Origin: Acidobacteriota bacterium
Lineage (GTDB): Bacteria > Acidobacteriota > Holophagae > Acanthopleuribacterales > Acanthopleuribacteraceae
Assembly: GCA_020439745.1 (NCBI GenBank)
Contig: JAGQSC010000036.1
Coordinates: 62,001 to 126,000, forward strand
DNA: 64,000 nucleotides
Direction of reading: 5' to 3'
Below, piece by piece: positions 35,711 through 44,988 of the stretch; the first letter of the stretch is position 1; each line of letters opens with the position of its first letter. The position numbers were made by a program, and so were the translations under genes. The notes below the pieces were generated by a model. It ran no database searches. It had not been told where the DNA came from and was given only the letters and a program-made list of their open reading frames with translations.

Positions 35711-37293
35711 GGTTGATCCTCGATTTGGGATGTGACCTTTTTGAGGCTTTCGATAAGAATCTGATCGCGTCCATAGAGATCCTGAAGAAAATAGACTTCC
35801 TCATCTTGAACCAACACGGTCCAGTACAGGAGTAGTACTTGAATCGGACGTGTCAGTGTGATCGTGGTTTCCTGTCGGGCTGCAATCACCGAATCGATAC
35901 GTTCAGGGGTCCATTCAGGTTGATCCTGCAACAGGTATTGAGCAAGCCTCATCGGTTCACTGACACGTATGCAGCCCGAACTGAGTCCGCGCTGGGCCTT
36001 CTTGAAGAGTTCGCGAGCAGGTGTGTCGTGAAGATAGACGTTGTACTCGTTTGGGAACATGAATTTCACCTGACCTAGTGCGTTTTGCGGCCCCGGGTCC
36101 TGTCGTAGTCGGTAAGGCATGGATGTTTTCATGGCCTTCCAGTTGATGCTCATGGGATCCAGCTCAGTAGCGTGAACACCCCATCCATCGAAAACCCTGA
36201 AACCCAGGTCTATCAACTTCTGGGGGTCTTGCTTGAAATCCGGCAATTTGTCTTGGTTGGCAAGCATGGGAGGAACATGCCAGTAAGGGCTGAGTACCAG
36301 ATATCGCATGGTGGCGGTGAACACGGGCGTTTGCCGAAAGGGTCGACCCACAATGACATCCATGGCTAACACGGTCTCGTTCCGATCAATGACTTTGAGA
36401 TCAAATCCGGCAATGTTGATATCAATATGAGTTTCAGCGAATGTGCGCGGTAACCATCTCCAACGCTCCAGGTTGGCTTTGATTTGCGCCACCTTCATCG
36501 CGGGCGTCAGGTTGAGAACAGCTCGAGTCTGGTCGCCGATCTTGCCATCTGCTTCCAGGTAATGTCTTTTTTGAAAATCTTTGATGATGCTAATCAGTGG
36601 TTCGTCGTAGTTTTCTGTTTCTGGAGTTACGGCGAATCTGCGTTTGATCAGGGCAACTTGGGGATGTTTGCCGCCCGGTTTGATGATGGGTCCCGACTCC
36701 AATTGGTCCCAATGACCCTCAACTTGACGGCTTTGCCACAATTTGAGTGCTTTCTGCAGACGCCGATATTGCGGGCTTTGCGGGGCCAGCCCTTCAAAAA
36801 GTCGGCTTAGATTGCCTTCCAGTTGCTGAAGCAACATTCTTGGGTCTTGTTCAGATCGTTCAATGTGCCATTCAGGGTCGAGTGTCTTGGGATCCACGCT
36901 GCCAGATACCAGATGACTGGCATAGCTCAAGAAGGCATCAGAGGCCAGGAGTTCCATATCTACGGCCAACCTGGCGCTAGGACCCTTTGCAAAAGCCTCC
37001 AAGAACGATGAAAGCTGATGGACGTGGTAGTCATTGGGATCGAGGCCATGATCGGATGCCTTTTTGAGGCAGTCGATGAGCTGATGGAACTTATCTTTGG
37101 GCTGATCGATCTCCATCCATCGAGGCTCAAAATCGTGGGTCATGTAGAAGTCGGTGAGGTGTGAGCCGTGCATCAATTGTTCGTCGCCGCAGTCATAGAT
37201 GCCGTTGGCCAGTGCGTTTTCGACACGATTCCGCAGCGATTCTGCAAGTGGCGAAATCTCACCTGGTCCTAGCAAAAGAAGCATCCAGATCAC
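35707..37293 (-). CDS. L,D-transpeptidase, YcbB/LdtD-like
   Basis: The 528-residue exported protein begins with a short signal sequence (MIWMLLLLGPGEISP). The middle holds a peptidoglycan-binding-1 motif (LISIIKDFQKRHYLEADGKIGDQTRAVLNL). The C-terminus carries the YkuD catalytic signature: HDTPARELFKKAQRGLSSGCIRV, with the catalytic Cys, His and Ser. The long N-terminal region and total length match the YcbB-type enzymes, which form 3-3 cross-links bypassing penicillin-binding proteins. The M15 gene follows directly with an ATGA overlap. Confidence 0.93.
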   Translation of the reverse strand: MIWMLLLLGPGEISPLAESLRNRVENALANGIYDCGDEQLMHGSHLTDFYMTHDFEPRWMEIDQPKDKFHQLIDCLKKASDHGLDPNDYHVHQLSSFLEAFAKGPSARLAVDMELLASDAFLSYASHLVSGSVDPKTLDPEWHIERSEQDPRMLLQQLEGNLSRLFEGLAPQSPQYRRLQKALKLWQSRQVEGHWDQLESGPIIKPGGKHPQVALIKRRFAVTPETENYDEPLISIIKDFQKRHYLEADGKIGDQTRAVLNLTPAMKVAQIKANLERWRWLPRTFAETHIDINIAGFDLKVIDRNETVLAMDVIVGRPFRQTPVFTATMRYLVLSPYWHVPPMLANQDKLPDFKQDPQKLIDLGFRVFDGWGVHATELDPMSINWKAMKTSMPYRLRQDPGPQNALGQVKFMFPNEYNVYLHDTPARELFKKAQRGLSSGCIRVSEPMRLAQYLLQDQPEWTPERIDSVIAARQETTITLTRPIQVLLLYWTVLVQDEEVYFLQDLYGRDQILIESLKKVTSQIEDQP

Positions 37294-37392
37294 AGCGACC
37301 TCCGTTAATGAGTGCTCCTATCCTAACTGAGTCTACATATCCTTGAAATGCGCTACGACATGCACGTCCAGTAATTTCAATCAGAAGTGTTG

Positions 37393-37401
37393 TGTTATAA
37401 T
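37393..37401 (+). promoter_or_regulatory. Extended -10 promoter for the secreted protein at 37434
   Basis: TGTTATAAT is an exact extended -10 (TGn plus TATAAT). No good -35 is visible at 17 bp, which extended -10 promoters tolerate. The start codon lies 32 bp downstream, after an AGGTG ribosome site. Confidence 0.6.
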
Positions 37402-37433
37402 GCCGTGCATCAATTAACGATTGAGGTGTTCAC

Positions 37434-37979
37434 ATGTCCCCTAGAATCGCAACTATGGTAGTTGGACTGGCGATAGGATCACAGTTCGGTCTTTCCCAAG
37501 TTACCGTGCAATACGATTCTGGCGGCACAGCTGTCATTCAAGACCTGACCCCATTGGGTCTGGGTGGCAACGGTCTGGCCGGTAACTACTTCACGGGTTT
37601 AGGGGTCAGTGCAGCGGTGACCCAAATCACAGTTTACTTGGATTCCGTCATGGGTGCTCATGGGTTTCGCCTTCAGGACGCACTCACGGTGACCACGCCA
37701 GCACTTGCGTCCATGCTTGTTACGTCTCCCGTGAGCGGCTTCAATACCGTCAACTTTGCTCCAGTGAGCTTCACGGGCACGGACTTGTTTGTGGGATTCA
37801 GGGACTATAGCGGTTTCGGCATTGCGTTGGATCCGGTGACAGGCGGAAACGGTTCTCATGCGTTTGCGGTGAGCACTATTGGGGGGGGCGCAACTTCTGC
37901 CTTGACCGGGAATTTCGTCTTGCGCATTACGGGACCCACTGGACTACCCGCAGAACTCATACAGTTTTCCGTTCAATAA
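37434..37979 (+). CDS. Secreted protein of unknown function
   Basis: I do not recognise a family. The 181-residue product starts at ATG 37434, behind AGGTG. A signal peptide (MSPRIATMVVGLAIGSQFGLSQ) leads to a small, Gly/Thr-rich beta body without cysteines, with repeated short strands such as AAVTQITVYLDSVMG and FAVSTIGGGATSALTG, as in small beta-sandwich surface or matrix proteins. It has its own extended -10 promoter and lies 16 bp before the sulfatase-like gene, so it may lead that operon. Confidence 0.75.
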   Translation: MSPRIATMVVGLAIGSQFGLSQVTVQYDSGGTAVIQDLTPLGLGGNGLAGNYFTGLGVSAAVTQITVYLDSVMGAHGFRLQDALTVTTPALASMLVTSPVSGFNTVNFAPVSFTGTDLFVGFRDYSGFGIALDPVTGGNGSHAFAVSTIGGGATSALTGNFVLRITGPTGLPAELIQFSVQ

Positions 37980-37995
37980 TTTCTAGGTCTAATTG

Positions 37996-40083
37996 ATGCG
38001 CAAGCCAGTTTGGTTTGCTCTGTTGACGTTGGGAGTCCTGGCCCTGTTCTTGGTGCGTCGACAAGGTTCTCCACCCAATTTGGTGGTGATTACCATCGAC
38101 ACGACCCGCACGGATTTTCTGGGTTGTTACGGCGGTGAGACGCCTCTGACGCCGAATATCGATAGGTTGGCTCGAGAGGGCGTTCGTTTTGACCGAGCCT
38201 TTTCTGCCATTCCACTCACGACGCCATCGCATGCAAGCATTTTCACGGGCCGGTACCCCTTCAATCACGGGGTTCGTGACAATGGCTCGTTCATCTTGCC
38301 TGAATCACAAATCACTTTGGCCGAAGTACTAAAGCGAAAGGGATATGCCACGGGCGCAGCTGTTGGATCCTTTCCGTTGGTCCGTACGTTTGGTCTGAAT
38401 CAGGGTTTTGATTTTTACGACGATGCCTTTGTGGATGATAAAGCGGCTAACAAGGGGCTCTTTTTTGCCGATCGGCCTGCTGGCCGAGTTAATGACGCCA
38501 TTTTGCCTTGGATCGAACAGCACGCAAATAAGCCCTTTTTTGCCTGGATTCATTATTACGATCCCCATCATCCCCATCATCCACCTGCGCCTTACGATGA
38601 ACTCTATGCCGAGAATCCCTACGCTGGCGAAATCGCATACATGGACGAAGCGATAGGCATTGTTATGGAAAGGCTTGGACAGTGGGGGCTCAGTGAAAAG
38701 ACGATTGTGGTGGTGGTTGCAGACCACGGAGAAGGACGCGGTGAACACCGCGAGGAAACCCATAGCCACTTGCTATATAACACCACGCAGCATGTGCCTT
38801 GGATCATCTGGCAGCCCGGTACCATCGAGCCCAAAGTTGTGGATGATTGGGTATCGCTGGTCGATGTGATGCCCACGCTTTTGGACTTGCTGCATGTGGG
38901 TTCGCCTAAAATGGACGGTCGAAGCACAACGCAGTTGATGCGTGGCATTAAGGAGACAGATGGCCGAATCCTGTATGCTGAAACACTGTCACCGCGCCTG
39001 AGCCATGGTTGGGGTGAATTGCGTGCGGTGTATCAACGACCATGGAAATACATTCACGGTCCGCGTCCAGAACTGTATGAAATAGACCAAGACCTTTCTG
39101 AACGCCACAATCAGGTAGAAACTGGCCCTGCCGATCAGCTTCGTGCGGTTTTGGCGCAACTTTTGGAAACCTGGCCGGAACCAGATCTCGAAATGGTTTT
39201 GAACCAAAACCGCGATGATCTCGAATTGCTGCAATCGTTGGGTTACGTGTCAAGTGGTAGTAGTGCTTGGACGGGCGAGTCTCTTTCAGAGGAAGGGGTA
39301 CCGCCACAGGATTTTGCCGCTGATGTGAGTAATTGGAGTCTTGCTCGGCAATTTCTGTACGAAGGAAATGCATGGGATGCCAAGCAACTGATTGAACCTT
39401 TGTTGCGGAAAAACCCAGAGAGCCGCACCTATCTGGAATTGATGGCTGCAACCTATATTCAGTTAGGACAACCCACTGAAGCTCGCACCGTGTACGAGAC
39501 GTTGTTGAACCATCACCCGTTGTCGACCTTGAACCCTGCCATTCCTCATGGATTGGGGGTGTTGATGTTGATGCATCAACAACAAGATGAAGCATTGAGA
39601 TTTTTGAATCTCTCCATCCAAATAGAACCGAATGTGGATATCCTCTACGGCATCGCGAAACTTCACCAAGTGCGTGGGGATCAGCCCAGATACGTGGATA
39701 CCTTAGTCACGTGCACGGACCTGGATCCAACCCATGTGCAGTCACATCTTGATTTGGGTATTGAGCGTGCCAAGGCAAATGACTTGGATGCGGCTGAAGA
39801 GCTATTCATTCAGGTGACACGGATCAACCCATTGGATGCACGCGGCTGGTACAATCTGGGTGCCATCCGTATCAATCTTCAGGATAATTTGGGGGCCATT
39901 CCTTTTTTGGAAAAGGCATTGTTTCTAGACAAGCATTATCTGCAAGCGCAGTTAGGTCTAGTCGCTGTGTGGGTGAACTTGGGCGACAGGGAGAGGGCCG
40001 CTTCGGCCTGTTCCAAAGTGGAGGCTATGGACCCTGACGGTCAAGCAACTACACAAGCGCGATCACTCTTGGAGAGCATGTGA
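37996..40083 (+). CDS. Sulfatase-like (alkaline phosphatase superfamily) enzyme with C-terminal TPRs
   Basis: The 695-residue product has an N-terminal membrane anchor (WFALLTLGVLALFLV), then a sulfatase-fold domain (about 30-430): ITIDTTRTDFLGCYG carries the metal Asp pair and VVADHGEGRGEH the second metal site. At the nucleophile position the motif is TTPSHAS, not C/S-x-P-S-R, so Thr replaces the formylglycine Cys. That fits a phosphohydrolase or phosphotransferase rather than a sulfatase; acidobacterial relatives also carry LTTPSHAS. The C-terminal 230 residues are TPRs. It overlaps the next gene by 4 bp (GTGA), so the two form one operon. Confidence 0.85.
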   Translation: MRKPVWFALLTLGVLALFLVRRQGSPPNLVVITIDTTRTDFLGCYGGETPLTPNIDRLAREGVRFDRAFSAIPLTTPSHASIFTGRYPFNHGVRDNGSFILPESQITLAEVLKRKGYATGAAVGSFPLVRTFGLNQGFDFYDDAFVDDKAANKGLFFADRPAGRVNDAILPWIEQHANKPFFAWIHYYDPHHPHHPPAPYDELYAENPYAGEIAYMDEAIGIVMERLGQWGLSEKTIVVVVADHGEGRGEHREETHSHLLYNTTQHVPWIIWQPGTIEPKVVDDWVSLVDVMPTLLDLLHVGSPKMDGRSTTQLMRGIKETDGRILYAETLSPRLSHGWGELRAVYQRPWKYIHGPRPELYEIDQDLSERHNQVETGPADQLRAVLAQLLETWPEPDLEMVLNQNRDDLELLQSLGYVSSGSSAWTGESLSEEGVPPQDFAADVSNWSLARQFLYEGNAWDAKQLIEPLLRKNPESRTYLELMAATYIQLGQPTEARTVYETLLNHHPLSTLNPAIPHGLGVLMLMHQQQDEALRFLNLSIQIEPNVDILYGIAKLHQVRGDQPRYVDTLVTCTDLDPTHVQSHLDLGIERAKANDLDAAEELFIQVTRINPLDARGWYNLGAIRINLQDNLGAIPFLEKALFLDKHYLQAQLGLVAVWVNLGDRERAASACSKVEAMDPDGQATTQARSLLESM

Positions 40084-41726
40084 AAAGGGGGTGGTTGTGC
40101 GCCCTTTTGATGGTGGTATCGTGCCATGTGGGCCGTGACACGGCTTTGGCAACCTACGATGGTGGTTCAATTGACGATGATATGTTGATGCGAAGCTTGA
40201 TGCAGGAGGCCCTTACCCAGGATGCCTCAGATTGGCACAACAGTATTCGAGAAAGATTGCGGCAAATGGTGGTTGACCGCGCGCTTCGAGAGACAGTCTT
40301 GCGTCAATCAGATCTGGCCAAACGTCTCGGACAAGTGAAAAACCAATGGTTGCGGACAACTGCCATGGAGCGGTTGATCGCCGAAACGGCAGAACAATTG
40401 CCAGAACCCGATGACCGTGAATTACACGCCGCGTTCGATGCGGCGAAAGCTCATGATGACCGAGTACGCAGGCGCACCGCACGCCACATCTTCAAACGAC
40501 GTCTCCCCGGAGTTAGTGATGAAGCGCTTATGGCCATCGGCAACGAAATCCGTGCGCGCATTCAAAGCGGAGAAGCGTTTGTTGCTGTTGCAGCTGAAAC
40601 ATCCGATTCCCAATCACGTCATTTTTCGGGCAATTTAGGGTGGTTTCGCGAAGATGACGCTTCGGATCTTGCAAAAACCGTGTTTGGCCTTCAGTTGGGT
40701 GTTTTGAGCAAACCCATCGTGACAGCTGAAGGCGTGCACCTTTTTGAAGTTACCGACGAACGCGTGCCAGAACCCATGACATTTGAAAGTCGGCGCAATG
40801 AGTGGATTGTGGAAGCAAAACGAGCCAGTCTAATCAATGCGGTTCGAGAACGTCTCCAATCGGCGAGTGCCACTTATCGTTTTGAGTTGGATGCCGATGA
40901 AATTGAATCTGGGCTGCAAAATAAACGCGATGACGTCGTGGTGATGTCGGCCCAGGATTTCGTGGTGACCATAGGTAACTTTCGAACATTACGACAACCA
41001 TCAAATCAACTTGGGTTAGGTTCGGGTGTTCGGGCAATCCTTGACTACTTGGATCTGCGTGAGCGAGCTGTTCAATGGTATTTAGATAGGATGGGCGAGC
41101 CAGATCGCATTGAGATGGAACGGGTGGAATGGGATATCGTACGTCGCCTAGGCATGCCATTTTTGGTTGGACAATTATTGGAAGAGGAGACACTGAAACA
41201 ATTCTATCTGGATCATCAGCAGCGCTTTACGTCGCATGTTGAGCTGCAATTGGTCCATTTCAAGCTTCCGATCGCTGATTTGGAAGATGTCAATCAAACG
41301 ATGGCCGAACTCGAAGCCTTCCACGACGCCCCTCATTCGCTTGAGGATTTTCACCATTTGCAGGCTGTCTATGGCGGAGAAATCACAGATTTGGGTTGGG
41401 CCAATCACCAGGTTATTGGGTCCGTCTTTCCTGCCGCCTTGAACTTGGTTTTGAGCTTGAAGTCGAATGAAACGTCCCCTCCCATTCTTGATCGAGATGC
41501 GATCATCATGATGTTTGCCGTGGCTCGCAAAGAACCTGAGATCAAGAACTACGAAGATTCTGTAGATGAAGTGCGACAGATGTATATGAACGCGAATGCT
41601 GGATCACTGGAACGGGCCGCTGAAGCCAAACTTCTGGCCTCCGTCCACATCACGATCAATCAGAGCCGGGTGGATGCATTTGTCAGAGCCATGAACACGC
41701 CGGGTTTAACTTCAGCGAAGCAATAG
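40080..41726 (+). CDS. Parvulin-type peptidyl-prolyl isomerase lipoprotein
   Basis: The 548-residue product starts at GTG 40080, overlapping the sulfatase-like stop, and has a lipoprotein signal (MKRGWLCALLMVVSC). A SurA/PrsA-like helical region follows, then a PpiC rotamase (about 135-245) with RRTARHIFKRRL, FSGNLGWFREDD and VFGLQLGVLSKPIVTAEGVHLFEV, which carry the family's phenylalanines and histidines. A second, weaker rotamase-like stretch (about 375-495) may be degenerate. It would fold secreted proteins. Coupled expression with the sulfatase-like gene suggests it assists that protein. Confidence 0.87.
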   Translation: MKRGWLCALLMVVSCHVGRDTALATYDGGSIDDDMLMRSLMQEALTQDASDWHNSIRERLRQMVVDRALRETVLRQSDLAKRLGQVKNQWLRTTAMERLIAETAEQLPEPDDRELHAAFDAAKAHDDRVRRRTARHIFKRRLPGVSDEALMAIGNEIRARIQSGEAFVAVAAETSDSQSRHFSGNLGWFREDDASDLAKTVFGLQLGVLSKPIVTAEGVHLFEVTDERVPEPMTFESRRNEWIVEAKRASLINAVRERLQSASATYRFELDADEIESGLQNKRDDVVVMSAQDFVVTIGNFRTLRQPSNQLGLGSGVRAILDYLDLRERAVQWYLDRMGEPDRIEMERVEWDIVRRLGMPFLVGQLLEEETLKQFYLDHQQRFTSHVELQLVHFKLPIADLEDVNQTMAELEAFHDAPHSLEDFHHLQAVYGGEITDLGWANHQVIGSVFPAALNLVLSLKSNETSPPILDRDAIIMMFAVARKEPEIKNYEDSVDEVRQMYMNANAGSLERAAEAKLLASVHITINQSRVDAFVRAMNTPGLTSAKQ

Positions 41727-41727
41727 T

Positions 41728-42645
41728 TCAATCGCGCCTGAACAGGCCACGTAAGCTGTGTCGGTCTTGTGGTACGCGAACCCTGATGCCCAGATAGCCT
41801 TCTTGAACCATGGGATCGATGGTGATTCGGTCGCGTTTGCCTAGATTGATTCGCACCACTTTTCTACCAATAAAGAAGCCAATGGCCGCTCCAGCCGCCA
41901 CATCCGAGGCGTAATGAGCGTCCCCTTGCACGCGTGACAAGCCCACCAACGAAGCCAAGCCGAAGCTGATGCTCCTGGCCCATACATTCGGGTAGTGCTC
42001 TGAGATCACGCTGGCTACCGCAAATGCTTGGGTGGTGTGGCCGGAAGGAAATGAATGATTGCCACTGAATGGTTGGAAGTTGACGTCGGCCGGAAGCCCA
42101 GCCCATTCATCCCGTGGACGAACCCGCCCACTTGCTTCTTTAATCAATGGCGTCACGATGCCTGCTGCCAATAAACTTGCAATGAGACCATCTTTGGCCA
42201 CGTTGACTGGTTTTTCATCTCGAAAGACCTTACCAGCTAGATAGAATGCGGCCAACGTAGCAAAGGAGTATTCCTCTCCAAATTTGGCGAACTCAATGGA
42301 TACGGTGTTAATCGCGGAGTTGTTATGGTTGCGTGCAAATTGGGTTACTTGATCGTCGAATTGGTTCACCGCGGCGAAGCTGGCGATCAGGTATCCCATT
42401 TCCTGCCAATTACGGCGATTCCACCGTAACGGTGTGGAAAAGACTTCTTTGCTGTCCTGCCATAACATGCTGCCAAACGACAGTTCAGTGGATTGAATCG
42501 CCGATTCATCGGTTTCGGGACGAAACGGATCAGAAAACTTAAATGACAGTCCGGATTCGGATGCTCGATTGCGAAAGTCTTCGTGGACATCGTTGGAGAC
42601 CATGGGTGACGATGTTTGCACGAGAAAGATCAACAGGATAATCAT
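41728..42645 (-). CDS. PAP2-family phosphatase
   Basis: The 305-residue protein has a short N-terminal hydrophobic signal and the three PAP2 motifs: KEASGRVRPRDEW (KxxxxxxRP), FPSGHTTQAF (PSGH) and SRVQGDAHYASD (SRxxxxxHxxxD). Between them are about three membrane helices. PAP2 enzymes dephosphorylate lipid phosphates such as undecaprenyl diphosphate, phosphatidic acid or lysophospholipids. It is convergent with the parvulin gene (the two stops are 2 bp apart) and downstream of nothing on its own strand. Confidence 0.9.
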   Translation of the reverse strand: MIILLIFLVQTSSPMVSNDVHEDFRNRASESGLSFKFSDPFRPETDESAIQSTELSFGSMLWQDSKEVFSTPLRWNRRNWQEMGYLIASFAAVNQFDDQVTQFARNHNNSAINTVSIEFAKFGEEYSFATLAAFYLAGKVFRDEKPVNVAKDGLIASLLAAGIVTPLIKEASGRVRPRDEWAGLPADVNFQPFSGNHSFPSGHTTQAFAVASVISEHYPNVWARSISFGLASLVGLSRVQGDAHYASDVAAGAAIGFFIGRKVVRINLGKRDRITIDPMVQEGYLGIRVRVPQDRHSLRGLFRRD

Positions 42646-42784
42646 TTGGGACCCCCTTGGGCTTTTGGGTCAACCTAGAGGGATCTTATGAATATTGAAT
42701 GAAGATGGCACTTTACAAGAAGTTAATAATGCCTAGTGATGTAGCAAGTTCGGGGTGTCTTATCAAATGCGGATACGGTGGCTT

Positions 42785-43336
42785 TTAGATCTGGTCCGCT
42801 AATTGATGGGTGAGCAGGTCGTAGACTTGGGTGATCCGTTGAAGGGAAGGCCGACATTCCGAAACAAGCCCCAATATGACGCCAGCACCCAGTTCTTGGT
42901 TCAGCTGAAGCAATAAACCCACATGCCAGAAACGACCCTTTTTTAGCAATACGGCCTGGGTAGGGTCGAAGGCTGATGCCCGTTGAAGGTTGATTAATGC
43001 ATGAGCCAGTTGGGAGGCCGCTTCCTCGATCAAGTGTGTTTCGTTTTGACCTGAATCAGCAATGACAAGACCGCGCTCATCGCTGAGGAATGCCCACTCA
43101 GATTCCAATTCTTCCAGGCTCCAATCCAGCAACACCCGCCAAGTTTGATCGCGGTAGATATCGCGATCCGTGAAATTGAGGACCGGCAGAGTGAGGGTGG
43201 CTGGTTCTTGGGATGCAGCCATCGGAGGATCTGCGGGCGCGGGTACCTGCCGATGCTTGCCACGAGTTAGCTTCTGGGCCAGTTGTATGGCCAGGAGGTG
43301 GTCATAGGAGATGTCGTATTTCTTCTTCGCTTCCAT
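42785..43336 (-). CDS. Roadblock/LC7-like protein, divergent, last gene of the ParA operon
   Basis: The 183-residue soluble protein has a helical charged N-terminus (MEAKKKYDISYDHLL), a proline-rich linker, then a domain from about 70 with ELESEWAFLSDERGLVIADSG, a strand-turn-strand typical of roadblock/LC7 domains, followed by a long helix (EEAASQLAHALINLQRA) and VLLKKGRFWHVGLLLQLNQELGAGVILGLV. I rate the roadblock assignment likely but not certain. It overlaps the parA 3' end by 35 bp, the strongest coupling in the operon, and may be its partner or regulator. Confidence 0.6.
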   Translation of the reverse strand: MEAKKKYDISYDHLLAIQLAQKLTRGKHRQVPAPADPPMAASQEPATLTLPVLNFTDRDIYRDQTWRVLLDWSLEELESEWAFLSDERGLVIADSGQNETHLIEEAASQLAHALINLQRASAFDPTQAVLLKKGRFWHVGLLLQLNQELGAGVILGLVSECRPSLQRITQVYDLLTHQLADQI

Positions 43337-44099
43337 CGGGTTCTCCCTGCAGTGTGTTCAGGACTTCCTGCGCTAGCGCGGTGAATCGTCGTCCCTCTGG
43401 ATGGGTCTTTTTGGATAGGAACGCCAATGGCACACCCAACTCAGATGCCCGTAGATAGACGTCAGAACGCGGAATCGTCGTCTCGAACACTTGAGGAAAA
43501 TCACGCCAGAGGTCACCCGCCACTTTGTAGGAGTGGGCTTGTTCCTTCTCAAACATGGTTACCACAAATCCCAGCAGGCTCGGTCCTCCTTCTTCAGCCA
43601 ACGCATCGATGACCTGTAAGACCTGGTGTACCGAACGGAGACTGAGAAAGTCTGCCTTGGTAGGCACCATGACATCGCTTGCTGCGCGCATGCACGCCTG
43701 GGTGATCATGCCCATGCCTGCAGGTGTGTCCATAAGAATGAAATCATATTTGGGATCGCACGCGTCCACTAATGCGGGCCAAGCCTTGTCGACGAAAATC
43801 AGCTGCTCGTATTGAGGCACCTTCGACATGGCCAAGCGGCCCTTGGGGAGCAGCGACAATCCAGGACTCTTCGTTTGAATCAAGACATCGGTGAGTTTTG
43901 CTTTCTTGTTCAATACGTCGACCAGTCCAGCGAACTCCGAATGCCCTTTCTTAAGAGAGAGGTTGATCGCGCCTTGGGGATCGGTATCGATAAGCAATAC
44001 GCGGTAGCCAAGTTCTGAAAGAGCGACCGAAAGATTCATAGCACAGGTGGTTTTCCCGACCCCGCCTTTTTGGCTGGCGATGGCGATTCGAATACTCAT
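43302..44099 (-). CDS. parA: ParA/MinD-type ATPase
   Basis: The 265-residue P-loop ATPase begins with MSIRIAIASQKGGVGKTTCAMNL, a deviant Walker A with the signature Lys, then LLIDTDPQGAINLSL and YDFILMDTPAG (Walker B region). ParA-type ATPases position chromosomes, chemoreceptor arrays or motility complexes by ATP-dependent dimerisation. No parB or centromere sequence is nearby; the partners here are a response regulator, an ODP-like protein and roadblock proteins, so protein or organelle positioning is more likely than DNA segregation. It starts by ATGA overlap with the response-regulator stop. Confidence 0.9.
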   Translation of the reverse strand: MSIRIAIASQKGGVGKTTCAMNLSVALSELGYRVLLIDTDPQGAINLSLKKGHSEFAGLVDVLNKKAKLTDVLIQTKSPGLSLLPKGRLAMSKVPQYEQLIFVDKAWPALVDACDPKYDFILMDTPAGMGMITQACMRAASDVMVPTKADFLSLRSVHQVLQVIDALAEEGGPSLLGFVVTMFEKEQAHSYKVAGDLWRDFPQVFETTIPRSDVYLRASELGVPLAFLSKKTHPEGRRFTALAQEVLNTLQGEPDGSEEEIRHLL

Positions 44100-44986
44100 A
44101 CATCCTCCGATGTAGGTTCAGCGGGTTGCACGCCCATTTCCTCGAGACGGTTGATATTGGCTAGCACCGCGGAGTGATTTGGGTCCAATTTCAAAGCGCG
44201 GTAAAAGATGGCCAATGCCATGGGGTAGTCGCGTTCAAGCAGTGATTCGCGTGCCTGCTTATAGACTTGGTCGAAATCATTTTCGTGGGGTCTACCGTTT
44301 TCGCGCTCGGCCTCTTCCACTTCAAAGACAGCGTTTAACATCAGGTTTTCAAGCGATGCGAAGATGTTGCGAGGACCGGTTTGGCCGTCTAACACACGCT
44401 TGCAGTTCATCTGACCGCCCGCCCCATAGATTTCACTGCGTACAATCATGCGTTTTAGGGCTGGCTCACCGAGGCCCCCCCGGTCTTTGGCTGACCACAG
44501 TTGGCCTTGTTTGATCAGAATCTCGCCGAAGGGATTCCAAACGATGCGTACCGAGTGCATGCCGATGCAAGCAAGTTGAAGGTACTCTGTGAGCTTGAAG
44601 TTGAAGTCGGTACCTTCTTCGTCCATCAGTCTCTTGCCTTCTTCCCATATGGTCTGGAGGCTGACCGGCTTTTGTAGGGTGCGCACCTGGTGCGATGAGG
44701 GGATGTCTGCCTGATACCGATCGTAGAAGCCAGTTACAAATAAGATGCCCGGTTTCGGGCTCATGGAATCAAGGATGGGAAGCAGTTCCAGGCCGCTTCC
44801 ATCAGGTAAGCCAATGTCCGAGATCACCAGGCTAGGTTGGATCTGAGCGAGCGATGCTTTGGCTTCGCCAAGCGTGGCGAACCCTCGTACGAGGATATGA
44901 GGTTTATGGCTCAGGAAATGTTCCAATGAGTGAAGCACAAAGGGCTCATCCTCAAGAATGAGTATGGTTTTCTCTTGCTCAGACAT
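44096..44986 (-). CDS. Response regulator with PATAN/DUF4388 and TPR domains
   Basis: The 296-residue protein has an N-terminal receiver domain (about 8-120, phospho-acceptor Asp near 57 in VISDIGLPDGSG and Lys in LQKPVS), a DUF4388/PATAN domain (about 128-225, FKLTEYLQLACIGMHSVRIVW) and a short TPR stretch (about 243-285, ALAIFYRALKLDPNHSAVLA). PATAN domains are known in cyanobacterial regulators of phototaxis and heterocyst patterning. It has no DNA-binding domain, so it probably acts through protein contacts. It follows the ODP-like gene by 2 bp and precedes parA. Confidence 0.9.
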   Translation of the reverse strand: MSEQEKTILILEDEPFVLHSLEHFLSHKPHILVRGFATLGEAKASLAQIQPSLVISDIGLPDGSGLELLPILDSMSPKPGILFVTGFYDRYQADIPSSHQVRTLQKPVSLQTIWEEGKRLMDEEGTDFNFKLTEYLQLACIGMHSVRIVWNPFGEILIKQGQLWSAKDRGGLGEPALKRMIVRSEIYGAGGQMNCKRVLDGQTGPRNIFASLENLMLNAVFEVEEAERENGRPHENDFDQVYKQARESLLERDYPMALAIFYRALKLDPNHSAVLANINRLEEMGVQPAEPTSEDV

Positions 44987-44988
44987 GA

